Part shown: positions 5,386-13,566 of the stretch, piece after piece | Numbering within the stretch: position 1 is the first letter of the stretch | Layout: each line of letters begins with the position of its first letter | NCBI GenBank assembly: GCA_023228945.1 | Contig: JALOAI010000045.1 | Coordinates: 1 to 19,313, forward strand | Source of the DNA: Pigmentiphaga sp. | GTDB taxonomy: Bacteria; Pseudomonadota; Gammaproteobacteria; Burkholderiales; Burkholderiaceae_B | Length of the DNA stretch: 19,313 nucleotides | Direction of reading: 5' to 3' | Position numbers and translations under genes: made by a program | Notes under the pieces: model-generated | Seen by the model: the letters and a program-made list of their open reading frames with translations, nothing else | The model's database searches: none | Told to the model about the DNA's origin: nothing

Positions 5386-8323
5386 TCTCGCGGTGATCAT
5401 CAGGGCGGTCGATCAGCTGACCGGCCCCGCCCGCGAGATGGCGAACGCCATAACTAATCTCGACGGGATGGCCGCGCGCGGGCAGGCGATGATGGACTGG
5501 GGCACGCGCGCCTCGGCGGCTGGCGCGCTGACCGAGATGGCGGCCGGCAAGATCATGTCGGCGCTCAACGGGCCGATCGACGCGGCGGCGCAATTCGAGG
5601 AAAGCATGGCGCTGGTGCGGGCGGTCACCGCCAACATCACCGGCGAGGAGTTCGCGGCGCTTACGGCCCAGGCGCGCGAACTGGGTGCGTCCACGGCGTT
5701 CTCGGCCAGCCAGGCCGCCGAAGGTATGGCCTTTCTCGCCAAGGCGGGTTTCACCGCTCGCGAGCAGCTCGCGGCGATGCCTTCCATGCTGGCGCTGGCG
5801 CGCGCCGGCTCGACCGATCTGGGTCAGGCTGCCGACATCGCCTCCAACATCCTGTCCGGCTTCGGGCTTGAGGCTGAGGAGATGGCGCGGGTGGCGGACG
5901 TGATGGTCGCAACCTTCACCACCGCCAACACCGATATTCCGATGCTTGGCGAGACGATGAAGTACATCGCCCCGGTGGCGCGGGCGGCGGGCATGAGTTT
6001 CGAGGAGGCGGCCGCCATGGCGGGCCTGCTCGGCAATGCCGGTATCCAGGCCAGCCAGGCGGGCACCACGCTGCGCTCGATGCTGACGCGGCTGGCTGCG
6101 CCCGGCGGCGAGGCGGCGAAGACGCTCGATGCGCTGGGCATTTCCGTTTCCGACGCCGATGGCAATATGCGCAACATTGTCGAGCTGATCGGCGATGTCG
6201 GCTCGGCGATCGAGAACCTCGGCACGGCCGAGCAGCTCCAGATCATCGGCACGGTGTTCGGCAGGCAGGCGGCGGCGGGTGCGGCCGAGATGCTGGCCCA
6301 GGGCACGTCGATCGCCGAATATGTCGAGCAGTTGTCCAACTCGGGCGGCCGCGCGGCGCAAGTCGCCTCTGACATGGGCGACAATTTGCGCGGCGCGCGC
6401 GTTGAGTTCACCTCGGCGATCGAGGGACTGAACATCAGCCTTGGCACGATATTGCTGCCGACGATGACGGAGATCGCGCGCACGGCAACGCGGGTGGTGC
6501 AGAACCTGATGAGCTGGGCCGAGGCCAATCCCGGCATTGCCGAGACGGCGATGAAGATGGCGCTGGTGGGCGGCATGGCGCTGTCGATCGTCGCGCCGAT
6601 CCTGTCGATCATCGGCGGCTTCTGGACCATGGCCGGCGCGGGCCTGGTGGCGCTCTCGCGCCTCGGCATGCTGTTCATCTGGCTTGTGCCGAAGATTGTC
6701 GCCGCCTCGGCTGCGGTGCTTGGCCTAGCTTACAGGTTGGTTCTCGCGGCCGCCAGCGCCGTCCCCGCCATGCTGTCCGGCCTCGCCTCCATGGGCGCGG
6801 CGCTGGGCGGGTCGATCCTCGCCGGCCTGCGCGCCGTCACCATGGCGGCCCGCGCCATGGGGCTTGCCTTCCTGATGAACCCGGTGGTGCTGATCGCGGT
6901 CGCCATCGCGGGCGCGGCCTTCCTCATCTGGCAATATTGGGAGCCGATTTCCGCCTTCTTCGTCTCGCTCTGGGGCGACGTTCAAACGGTCTTTGAGGGC
7001 TTTTCAACCTGGCTTTCAGGCTGGTGGGAAACCCTCACCGGATGGTTCGGCGAGGGCTTCGACTGGTCGGGCATGATACCCGACATCGACTGGGCCGCGC
7101 TCGTGCCGCCGCTCGAATGGTCAACGGTGTTCACCGTGCTCGACTGGGCGACCTGGCTCCTGCCGATCCGCTGGCTCGACTTCATTCCCGGTTTCTCCTG
7201 GGCTGAAATCTTCGCCGGCATCGCCGCCTTCGAATGGTCGAGCCTGATCCCGGACCTCGACTGGTCGGCGATCATCCCGGCTGCGCCCGATATCGACTGG
7301 TCTTCCGTCACCGATGCGATCGCGGTGCCGTTCACCATGGCCTTCGACCTGGTCGATGCCGTGTGGGGCCGGTTGCAGTCGCTGTTCGAATGGTCGCCGA
7401 TCGAGGCGATCACCGGCGCGTTCGGCGGTATCGGCGAGACGCTGGTCGGCTTCATCTCCGACGCGGCCGACATGGCGGGCGCGGCATGGAACCGCGTCAC
7501 CTCGCTGTTCTCCAGCTCCGACGCCGTCGATCTGGCCGCGCGCGACCCGGCCTCGATCGAGCGCGCGACCCGCGCTGCGCATGAGCTGGCCGAGGCGCTT
7601 GAGGGTGTCGCCGGCCTCGACCTGTCGTCGGCGCAGGCCGGCGTCAACGCCGTCACGGAAGCCGCCGCCCAGGCCATCGCCTCGGCCGGAGGCATTCCGC
7701 GCGCCGCCAATGATGCGATCCGCGCCGCCCGCTCGATCGTGGCGCAGGCGTCCTTCCACAATGAGGGTGTGGCGCTTATGGCAACCCTTGCGGCCGGCAT
7801 CCGCGCAGGCGCGTCCCAGGCGGTCGCGGCCGTGCGCGAGACCGTCCAGGTGATGCGCGACCACCTTCCGCATTCGCCCGCCAAGGTCGGCCCGCTTTCC
7901 GATCTGCACCGCGTCCGGTTCGCCGAGACGTTGGCCGAGGCGGTGCGGCCCGCGCCTGCGATCGAGGCGGTGCAGCGCCTGGCGGCCGGCATGGCGGCTG
8001 CCCTTGCCGGGGCCACTCTGTCGCTGCCGGCCGCCGCCGCGCAGCTGCCCTCCATTCCGGCCGCCGCGATCGCCATGCCGCAGGTCGGCGTCAGTCAGGC
8101 TGATGGCGGCCTCGGCGCTGGCGGTGGCATTGGTGCTGCCCAGCCGGGCGTGCAGGTATCGATCGACTTCAGCCCGAACATCACCATGCAGGGCGGCGGG
8201 GGCGGCGATGGCGGCAGCGCGCAGTCCCGCGAGCAGATGCGCGAGCTGCTGCGCTCGATGAGCTACGAGCTGGTGCAGCTGGTCGAGGATGAATTGAAGC
8301 GCCGCCAGCGCCAGGAGTATTGA
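5369..8323 (+). CDS. Tail tape measure protein
   Basis: At 984 residues this is the longest gene in the window and sets tail length. Residues about 60-340 contain the TP901-type core (AAQFEESMALVRAVTANITG, then ASTAFSASQAAEGMAFLAKAGF, TTANTDIPMLGETMKYIAP and AGIQASQAGTTLRSMLTRLA). Residues about 390-525 are highly hydrophobic with several membrane-spanning-length segments, consistent with insertion into the host membrane at DNA injection. Residues about 565-675 hold a tryptophan-rich periodic segment (see findings). The C-terminus is Ala- and Gly-rich and ends in a helix, MRELLRSMSYELVQLVEDEL. The start has no strong ribosome site; AUG 5369 follows a region occupied by the minus-strand gene. 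Distribution of the sites agrees with a position directly after the chaperone. Confidence 0.95.
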   Translation: MDSIFNLAVIIRAVDQLTGPAREMANAITNLDGMAARGQAMMDWGTRASAAGALTEMAAGKIMSALNGPIDAAAQFEESMALVRAVTANITGEEFAALTAQARELGASTAFSASQAAEGMAFLAKAGFTAREQLAAMPSMLALARAGSTDLGQAADIASNILSGFGLEAEEMARVADVMVATFTTANTDIPMLGETMKYIAPVARAAGMSFEEAAAMAGLLGNAGIQASQAGTTLRSMLTRLAAPGGEAAKTLDALGISVSDADGNMRNIVELIGDVGSAIENLGTAEQLQIIGTVFGRQAAAGAAEMLAQGTSIAEYVEQLSNSGGRAAQVASDMGDNLRGARVEFTSAIEGLNISLGTILLPTMTEIARTATRVVQNLMSWAEANPGIAETAMKMALVGGMALSIVAPILSIIGGFWTMAGAGLVALSRLGMLFIWLVPKIVAASAAVLGLAYRLVLAAASAVPAMLSGLASMGAALGGSILAGLRAVTMAARAMGLAFLMNPVVLIAVAIAGAAFLIWQYWEPISAFFVSLWGDVQTVFEGFSTWLSGWWETLTGWFGEGFDWSGMIPDIDWAALVPPLEWSTVFTVLDWATWLLPIRWLDFIPGFSWAEIFAGIAAFEWSSLIPDLDWSAIIPAAPDIDWSSVTDAIAVPFTMAFDLVDAVWGRLQSLFEWSPIEAITGAFGGIGETLVGFISDAADMAGAAWNRVTSLFSSSDAVDLAARDPASIERATRAAHELAEALEGVAGLDLSSAQAGVNAVTEAAAQAIASAGGIPRAANDAIRAARSIVAQASFHNEGVALMATLAAGIRAGASQAVAAVRETVQVMRDHLPHSPAKVGPLSDLHRVRFAETLAEAVRPAPAIEAVQRLAAGMAAALAGATLSLPAAAAQLPSIPAAAIAMPQVGVSQADGGLGAGGGIGAAQPGVQVSIDFSPNITMQGGGGGDGGSAQSREQMRELLRSMSYELVQLVEDELKRRQRQEY

Positions 8324-8325
8324 CC

Positions 8326-8847
8326 ATGTTCGCCATGCTCGGCCCGATCAGCTTCCGGCTCATCACCTATTTCGAAGGCGTGTCGAACAAGCGCGGCTAC
8401 GACTATGCCCGCCACGAGGTGATCGAGGGCAAGCCGCGCCTGCAATGGATGGGCGACGATCTGGAAGAGGTCGATATCGACCTGATGTTCCATGTCTCCT
8501 ACTGCAACCCGGAAGCCGAGCTGGCCAAGCTCAAGGTCGCCGGCTCGATGCACACCGCGCTGCCGCTCATCTACGGGTCGGGGCAGTATGTCGGCATGTT
8601 CGTCATCCGCTCGATCCGCTCGACCGCGCGCCAGACCAATTCGCGCGGCGCGCTGGTCGCGGTCACCGCCCGCGTGACGCTGATCGAGCATGGCGGCCTC
8701 GGTGGACTGCTGGGCACGATCATCTCGGTGGTGAACAATGCCGCCCGCGCCAGTGGTGCCGGTTCCAATACCCGCTCCAGCGCCCCGGCCGCTGCGCCTG
8801 CTGGCGATCCGGGCGGGGTTTCGTCCGGCTCGATCGTGAGGCAATGA
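8326..8847 (+). CDS. U: P2 gpU-like tail terminator/baseplate protein
   Basis: The 173-residue protein starts at ATG 8326, preferred over an in-frame TTG six bases earlier because AGGAG at 8313-8317 sits eight bases before the ATG. MFAMLGPISFRLITYFEGVS, then a WMGDDLEEVDIDLMFHVSYCNP segment and LPLIYGSGQYVGMFVIRSI, are the P2 gpU pattern. gpU proteins act late in tail assembly, in Mu and P2 placed immediately after the tape measure. After about residue 125 the sequence becomes Ala/Ser/Pro-rich, a likely flexible C-terminal extension. Its TGA overlaps the following start. Confidence 0.92.
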   Translation: MFAMLGPISFRLITYFEGVSNKRGYDYARHEVIEGKPRLQWMGDDLEEVDIDLMFHVSYCNPEAELAKLKVAGSMHTALPLIYGSGQYVGMFVIRSIRSTARQTNSRGALVAVTARVTLIEHGGLGGLLGTIISVVNNAARASGAGSNTRSSAPAAAPAGDPGGVSSGSIVRQ

Positions 8848-9074
8848 CGATGAAGTATGTCGAGCACATCACCGTCGAGGGCGATCGCTGGGATCTTCTG
8901 GCCTGGCGCTATTATGGCGACCCGTATCTTTACGAGCCGATCATCGCCGCCAATGTCGCGGTGCCGATCCGGCCGGCCATCGCCTCGGGCATCAGGTTGC
9001 GCATCCCGGTGCTGCCTGACGAGCAGGTGCTTGACCGCGATCTGCCGCCATGGAAGCGGGGCCGCCAGTCATGA
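8844..9074 (+). CDS. X: P2 gpX-like tail protein with LysM-like fold
   Basis: This 76-residue protein has the gpX layout: an early TVEGDRWDLLAWRYYGDPYLY segment, then PIIAANVAV, a proline-rich IRPAIASGIRLRIPVLP strand. The family resembles a LysM peptidoglycan-binding motif and is a small tail or baseplate component needed for tail assembly. Two start codons are possible: ATG 8844 overlapping the previous stop (ATGA), or ATG 8850, for which GAGG at 8838-8841 is better spaced (eight bases). The shorter version would be 74 residues. The stop overlaps the start of the next gene (ATGA at 9071-9074). Confidence 0.92.
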   Translation: MTMKYVEHITVEGDRWDLLAWRYYGDPYLYEPIIAANVAVPIRPAIASGIRLRIPVLPDEQVLDRDLPPWKRGRQS

Positions 9075-10039
9075 TGGTGCCGCAGGCGACATGGCTGCTG
9101 ATCTATCAGGGCGCGAATATCGGCTCCGATGCGCTCAATGTGGTCTACACCGATTTCGACCACGGCAAGTCCGATGAGATCGAAGCCCGGTTCGAGGACA
9201 AGCTGCATCGCTGGAAGGGCAGCTGGTATCCCGAAAAGGGCGACGTGATCGATCTGTCGATCGGCTGGCTCGGCCAGGGCCTTCTGCCATGCGGCAAGTT
9301 CGAGGTCGATGAGATCGACTTCACCGGCCCGCCGGACACCGTCATCATAAGGGGCCTGGCCGCGCCGGTGACTGACAGCCTGCGCACCAAGAAGACCAGG
9401 AGCTTCGAGAACAAGACGCTGCGCCAGATCGCCGAGCAGATCGCGGGCGAGCACGGCATGTCAGTCGAGGGCGAGATCGAGGACATCACGATCAAGCGGG
9501 TGACCCAGAACGACGAGCGCGACCTGGAGTTCCTGAAGCGCACGGCGGAAGAATATGCGCATGTCTTTGCGGTGCGCGAGAAGGTGATCACTTTCGCGAC
9601 CATCAAAAGCCTGGAAGAACAGGACCCGGTGGCGGTGATCCCGCGCACCGAGATGAAGAGCTTCGCATTCCAGGACAAGACCCACGAGGTCTATAAGGAT
9701 TGCACGCTGTCCTATCACGATCCCGAAACCGCCAAGCTGATCGAGGTGACGGTCGAGGACCCGGACGTGAAGACCGGCGACACGCTCAAGGTCAAGGCTC
9801 GTGTCGAAAACGAGGGCCAGGCCAAGAGCCGCGCCGAGGCCGAGCTGAAGAAGGCCAACATGAAAAAGCTCACCGGCCGGATCGAGATCGTCGGCGATCA
9901 CCGCATGATCGCGGGTAACAACATCCAGGTCACCGGCCTCGGCAAGCTCTCCGGCAAATACTACGTCGAGACCTCGCGCCATCGCATCGAGCGCAGCGCG
10001 GGCTACACCACCGAGATCGAGGTGCGCCGTGTCCCTTAG
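9071..10039 (+). CDS. D: P2 gpD-like tail hub protein (late control D family)
   Basis: The 322-residue protein belongs to the gpD / late control D family, structurally the T4 gp27-like hub that joins the tube to the central spike. Supporting features are the opening WLLIYQGANIGSDALNVVYT, then a DGDVIDLSIGW-like segment (GDVIDLSIGWLGQGLLPCG), IIRGLAAPV, the LRQIAEQIAGEHGMSVEGE helix and VTQNDERDLEFLKRTAEEYAHVF. The C-terminus carries VTGLGKLSGKYYVETSRHRIERSAGYTTEIEVRRV, the typical terminal strands. I chose the ATG at 9071 overlapping the gpX stop. The 3' end overlaps the start of gpV by 11 bases. Confidence 0.95.
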   Translation: MMVPQATWLLIYQGANIGSDALNVVYTDFDHGKSDEIEARFEDKLHRWKGSWYPEKGDVIDLSIGWLGQGLLPCGKFEVDEIDFTGPPDTVIIRGLAAPVTDSLRTKKTRSFENKTLRQIAEQIAGEHGMSVEGEIEDITIKRVTQNDERDLEFLKRTAEEYAHVFAVREKVITFATIKSLEEQDPVAVIPRTEMKSFAFQDKTHEVYKDCTLSYHDPETAKLIEVTVEDPDVKTGDTLKVKARVENEGQAKSRAEAELKKANMKKLTGRIEIVGDHRMIAGNNIQVTGLGKLSGKYYVETSRHRIERSAGYTTEIEVRRVP

Positions 10040-10499
10040 AATTGGCATCGTCACAGAGACCGACCCGGCGACCGCCAAGGCTCGCGTCCAGTTTCCCGAC
10101 CACGACAACGTGCAGAGCTTCTGGCTCCAGGTGCTCCAGGGCAAGACCAAGAGCGATAAGACCTACTGGATGCCGGTGACTGGCGAGCATGTCGTCGTCA
10201 TCATGGACAAGGGCGAGGAGGCCGGCGTCATCGCGGGCGCGATCTATTCGGAAGCCGATGCACCGCCCTCGTCGGACCCGAACGTCCACACCATCGTCTA
10301 TGGCGACGGGGCCTCGCTCACCTATGACAAAGGGAGCCAGACTTTCCGGCTCGCGGTCGGTGGGGTTTCGGTCGAGATTTCGCCGGGCGGCGTGGCGATC
10401 ACCGGCGGCAGCGTCACGCATAACGGCACAACGATCGATGATACGCACACGCATGGCGGCATCGTGCCGGGCGGCGCGAGCACGGATGTGCCTGACTAA
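10029..10499 (+). CDS. V: P2 gpV-like baseplate spike protein
   Basis: The 156-residue protein starts with GTG at 10029 inside the end of gpD. It forms the trimeric membrane-piercing spike. The N-terminal ~85 residues fit the OB-fold domain (RIGIVTETDPATAKARVQFPD, then FWLQVLQGKTK...YWMPVTGEHVVVIMD). A repetitive triple-strand beta-helix follows (RLAVGGVSVEISPGGVAIT). Near the C-terminus THTHGG carries the HxH motif (His140, His142) that in P2 gpV coordinates an iron ion at the needle tip. That detail is known for P2 and is inferred here from the conserved motif and position. Confidence 0.94.
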   Translation: MSLRIGIVTETDPATAKARVQFPDHDNVQSFWLQVLQGKTKSDKTYWMPVTGEHVVVIMDKGEEAGVIAGAIYSEADAPPSSDPNVHTIVYGDGASLTYDKGSQTFRLAVGGVSVEISPGGVAITGGSVTHNGTTIDDTHTHGGIVPGGASTDVPD

Positions 10500-10564
10500 T
10501 ATCTTGGCGAAGCCGCGCGATCCGGGTAGGCTGCGCCGCATCCATCGTCATCACCAGTGGCAAC

Positions 10565-10586
10565 CACCCGGACAGGTGTCCGGGTG
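10565..10586 (+). promoter_or_regulatory. Hairpin in the gpV-gpW gap
   Basis: A perfect 9-bp stem CACCCGGAC / GTCCGGGTG closes an AGGT loop in the only sizeable gap (120 bases) of the baseplate operon. No T-run follows, so a classic terminator is unlikely. The surrounding bases show no convincing small gene. It may be an RNA-processing or stability element. Confidence 0.5.
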
Positions 10587-10619
10587 TGAGCGCTTTGCCC
10601 TGCGCGCGATCATCCGCGC

Positions 10620-10991
10620 ATGGTTCAGGACGTTCATCAGATAACTGCCGCATGGTGGCAGCCACGGCTCGACGCCCATGGTGAGATTGTCGAGGGTCTC
10701 GATGATATCCACCAGTGCATCCGCATCATCCTCCTGACGCCGAAAGGCTCCGATCCGCACCGGCCCGAGTTCGGCTCGGACCTCTGGCACTATGTCGATC
10801 ACCCGGTCGGCGAGGCGGTGCCGCATGTGGTGCGCGAGGGGATTGAGGCGCTGGCGCGCTGGGAGCCGAGGATCGAGGTTGTCCGCATCGTGCCGATCGA
10901 GCTTTACGCGCATCTGCACATCACCGTCGAATGGCGCATCGACGGCCAGGGCGACCTCATGGTGACGGAGGTCCGCGATGACGTTGCCTGA
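10620..10991 (+). CDS. W: P2 gpW-like (T4 gp25-like) baseplate wedge protein
   Basis: The 123-residue product shows the GPW/gp25 family pattern: DIHQCIRIILLTPKGSDPHRP, then EFGSDLWHYVDHPV, and a conserved EGIEALARWEPRIEVVRI helix. It is a wedge protein that nucleates the sheath at the baseplate. No strong ribosome site precedes the ATG at 10620; the sequence before it is CGCGC-rich with the hairpin about 33 bases upstream. It overlaps the next gene by 14 bases, and together W, J and I make a compact cluster in the same order as in P2 and Mu-like phages. Confidence 0.93.
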   Translation: MVQDVHQITAAWWQPRLDAHGEIVEGLDDIHQCIRIILLTPKGSDPHRPEFGSDLWHYVDHPVGEAVPHVVREGIEALARWEPRIEVVRIVPIELYAHLHITVEWRIDGQGDLMVTEVRDDVA

Positions 10992-12081
10992 ACCGCACTT
11001 CATCGACCGCGACGGCGCAGCCATCACGGCGCAGATGATCGCCGCCTATGAAGAGGCGACCGGCCGGCCGTTGCAGCCCGCCCAGGTCGAGCGCCTGATC
11101 GTCAACCTGATCGCCTATCGCGAGAACCTGGTCCGCATCGGCATCCAGGAGGCCGCCAAGCAGAACCTGCTCGCCTTCGCCCGCTTCCCGATGATCGACT
11201 ATCTCGGCGAGCTGCTCGGCGTGGTGCGCCTGCCGCAATCGCCCGCTGTCACCACCTTGCGCTTTTCGCTGGCGGCTGCGCAGGAATTGCCGGCCATCGT
11301 GCCGGCCGGGACGCGGGCGCGCACCGGCGACGGCCGCTTCACCTTCGCCTCGGACCGGCTTGCGCAGGTGCCGGCCGGGTCCCTCTTTGTCGATGTGCCG
11401 GCGACGGCCTCCGAGGTGGGTGCGGCCGGCAACGGCTATGCGCCGGGCCAGGCGGCGCAGCTGCTCGATCCGGTCGCCCCGGTGGTCGCCGTAACGAACG
11501 TCTCCGAAACCCATGGCGGCCGCGACACGGAAGACGATGAGCGGCTGCGCGAGCGCATCCGCGAAGCGCCGGAGAAGTTCTCGGTGGCCGGGCCTTACGG
11601 TGCCTATCGCTGGCACGCCATGACGGCGCATCAGTCGATCGTCGATGCCGCCGTCATCAGCCCGGAGCCTGGCATCGTGCAGGTCTACATCCTGACCGAC
11701 GAGGGCCTGCCTTCATCCGAAATCCTCGACATCGCGGATGACGTGCTCAACCATGAAAAGGTGCGGCCGCTCTCCGACACGGTCGAGGTGCTTGCGCCCG
11801 CGCGCATCGCCTATTCGATCGAGGCGCAGATCACGCTCTTCAGGTCGGCCGACGCCACGGTGACGCTGGCGGCCGCCAATGCCGCCGCCGCCGCCTATGT
11901 CGCAGCGCGGCGCGACAGCCTCGGCCGCGACCTCGTGCCTTCCCAGATCATCGCCGCGCTGTCAGTGCCGGGCGCTTACCGCGTCGATCTGGTTTCTCCC
12001 GGCTTCCGCCAGCTCGGCCAGTCGGAATGGGCCGATTGCGAGGCGGTCGATATCGTGATCGCGGGGGTCGGCGATGACTGA
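10978..12081 (+). CDS. J: P2 gpJ-like baseplate wedge protein
   Basis: The 367-residue protein has the Baseplate J layout: an N-terminal helical domain with DYLGELLGVVRLP, a beta domain (TLRFSLAAAQELPAIVPAGT, then FTFASDRLAQVPAGSLFVDV and AGNGYAPGQAAQLLDP), and the conserved GGRDTEDDERLRERIREAP helix followed by GPYGAYRWHAMTA. gpJ is the T4 gp6-like wedge protein that forms the iris ring of the baseplate. The gene starts within the end of gpW and ends eight bases into gpI, which indicates coupled translation. Confidence 0.95.
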   Translation: MTLPEPHFIDRDGAAITAQMIAAYEEATGRPLQPAQVERLIVNLIAYRENLVRIGIQEAAKQNLLAFARFPMIDYLGELLGVVRLPQSPAVTTLRFSLAAAQELPAIVPAGTRARTGDGRFTFASDRLAQVPAGSLFVDVPATASEVGAAGNGYAPGQAAQLLDPVAPVVAVTNVSETHGGRDTEDDERLRERIREAPEKFSVAGPYGAYRWHAMTAHQSIVDAAVISPEPGIVQVYILTDEGLPSSEILDIADDVLNHEKVRPLSDTVEVLAPARIAYSIEAQITLFRSADATVTLAAANAAAAAYVAARRDSLGRDLVPSQIIAALSVPGAYRVDLVSPGFRQLGQSEWADCEAVDIVIAGVGDD

Positions 12082-13204
12082 CTACACGTCCGCGCTGTTG
12101 CAGGCCGGCATCGCCGACGAGCGGTCGCGCGCCCTTGTCCAGCTGGTCGCCCGCCTTGACGAGATCGACCTGTCGCCGCTGCTCGTCTACCGCATTGACG
12201 AGTTTCCGGCCGATGACCTCTATCTGCTGGCCTGGCAATTTCACGTCCTCGGCGACGAGGGCTGGAACCTTGCGGCAACCGAGGCCGACAAGCGCGACCT
12301 GATCCGGCGCGCCATCGAAATCCATCGCTATCGCGGCACTCCCTGGGCGATCCGGCAGGCGCTCGCCTCGGTCGGCTATCACGATGCGCGGATCGTTGAA
12401 AACCGCGAGCTGCAACAGCAATGGGCCGATGCGGGCGGCGGCTTTCTCAATGGCATCTCGACGCTGGACGGCAGCTCGACCCTGTCCGCGCCGGGCGGCT
12501 CCTTCCAGGTGATGACGCGCCACTGGGCCGAATACATCATCGACATGGACGTGACGGAGGGTGTGCTCACGCTCGACGCCCAGCGCACCGTGAAGCGGCT
12601 GGCGGAAATGAACGCCCCGGCGCGCTCGCACCTCGTCGGGCTGCTTTACCGGATGCGCGCGACCTGGCTGGCGCAGATCAGCCTGATCGCCATGGAGGCG
12701 GCGATCGTCGCGTCCTATCGCGGCTGCGACCAGTTCGAAGTGCCGAGCTTCCGCTCGATCGGGCATGGCTGCGAGCTGCTCGGCGGCGAGAACCTACCCG
12801 ACCTTCTCGACGGCTCCGGCCCGATCGCGGCCTTCGGTGCGCTGACCGGCTACATTGCCGAGGGCGAGCCACTCGATCACGGCTGGGGCAACTGGTCGGC
12901 CACCATCGTTGATGCCGCCAGCTTTGCGACCGGCGGCGATGCGGTCGAGCCGGCCGAATATCTCGACGGCTCCGGCACGATCGAGCAGCTCGACGGCCTT
13001 GCCGCCATCCGGCTCGAAACGATCGACGGCTATGGTGCGATCGATGGCGACGACACGCTGGAGTTCGACACGCTGGAGCCGTTCCGGCCGCACGTCATCG
13101 ACGGCGTCGATCGGCTCGGCCTTGTCGTCGGCCACCCCGGCATCTGGTCGCGCGGCCACATGACCATCCACAACCACCGGCACATCACAAGGGAGGCGGC
13201 ATGA
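12074..13204 (+). CDS. I: P2 gpI-like baseplate protein with long C-terminal extension
   Basis: The N-terminal ~200 residues match the P2 gpI tail family, the T4 gp53-like or fibre-attachment wedge component: IDLSPLLVYRIDEFPADDLYLLAWQFHV, then EIHRYRGTPWAIRQALASVG. Total length is 376, about twice the 176 residues of P2 gpI. The extra C-terminal part (from about residue 215) is repetitive and Asp/Gly-rich with recurrent [LI]DG[SY]G units (LDGSGPIAAF, LDGSGTIEQLDG, IDGYGAIDGDD). This probably forms an additional beta structure that anchors the neighbouring fibre proteins; that role is inferred. The stop overlaps the next ATG by four bases. Confidence 0.88.
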   Translation: MTDYTSALLQAGIADERSRALVQLVARLDEIDLSPLLVYRIDEFPADDLYLLAWQFHVLGDEGWNLAATEADKRDLIRRAIEIHRYRGTPWAIRQALASVGYHDARIVENRELQQQWADAGGGFLNGISTLDGSSTLSAPGGSFQVMTRHWAEYIIDMDVTEGVLTLDAQRTVKRLAEMNAPARSHLVGLLYRMRATWLAQISLIAMEAAIVASYRGCDQFEVPSFRSIGHGCELLGGENLPDLLDGSGPIAAFGALTGYIAEGEPLDHGWGNWSATIVDAASFATGGDAVEPAEYLDGSGTIEQLDGLAAIRLETIDGYGAIDGDDTLEFDTLEPFRPHVIDGVDRLGLVVGHPGIWSRGHMTIHNHRHITREAA

Positions 13205-13557
13205 GCGCCATTCTCGCAACCAACCAGTTTCGCCGCGCCGTCGCGCATGGCGTTGCCGAGGGCGGCTCCGTGCCGCGCGCGGTCGAGATCGCCTTCGGCA
13301 TCGGCACCATGCCGCCATCGGTGGCGGATGAGGCGCTTGAGGTCGAGCTGATCAGGAAGCCGCTGCTTTCGGCCGTGGCCGAGGGCGTCGTTCTGCGCGT
13401 CAAGGGCACGCTGCTCGGCACCGAGGCCGGCAACGCCACCATCACGGAAGTCGGCGTCTTCGCCGAGGGCGGCATCCTGATGGGAAGGCGCGTCTTCGCG
13501 CCCAAGCAACTGGAGCCGGTGACGCGCATCGACTTCGATCTTGATTTTCAATTCTAG
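13201..13557 (+). CDS. Tail-collar-like small fibre/adaptor protein
   Basis: The 118-residue protein resembles the N-terminal domain of phage tail-collar fibre proteins: a helix NQFRRAVAHGVAEGG, a strand AVEIAFGIGTMPPS, VELIRKPLLSAVAEG, then VLRVKGTLLGTEAGNATITE, VGVFAEGGILMGRRVF and FDLDFQF. In typical fibres this domain attaches to gpI and is followed by a shaft; here it is a free-standing gene between gpI and the diversified receptor-binding protein. A role as the adaptor that attaches the latter to the baseplate is inferred from position. GGAGG lies just before the ATG, which overlaps the gpI stop. Confidence 0.72.
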   Translation: MSAILATNQFRRAVAHGVAEGGSVPRAVEIAFGIGTMPPSVADEALEVELIRKPLLSAVAEGVVLRVKGTLLGTEAGNATITEVGVFAEGGILMGRRVFAPKQLEPVTRIDFDLDFQF

Positions 13558-13566
13558 GAGAGACCC

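Noticed and set aside
8320..8847. TTG start for the gpU-like gene
   Set aside because: The ATG six bases later has AGGAG at better spacing.
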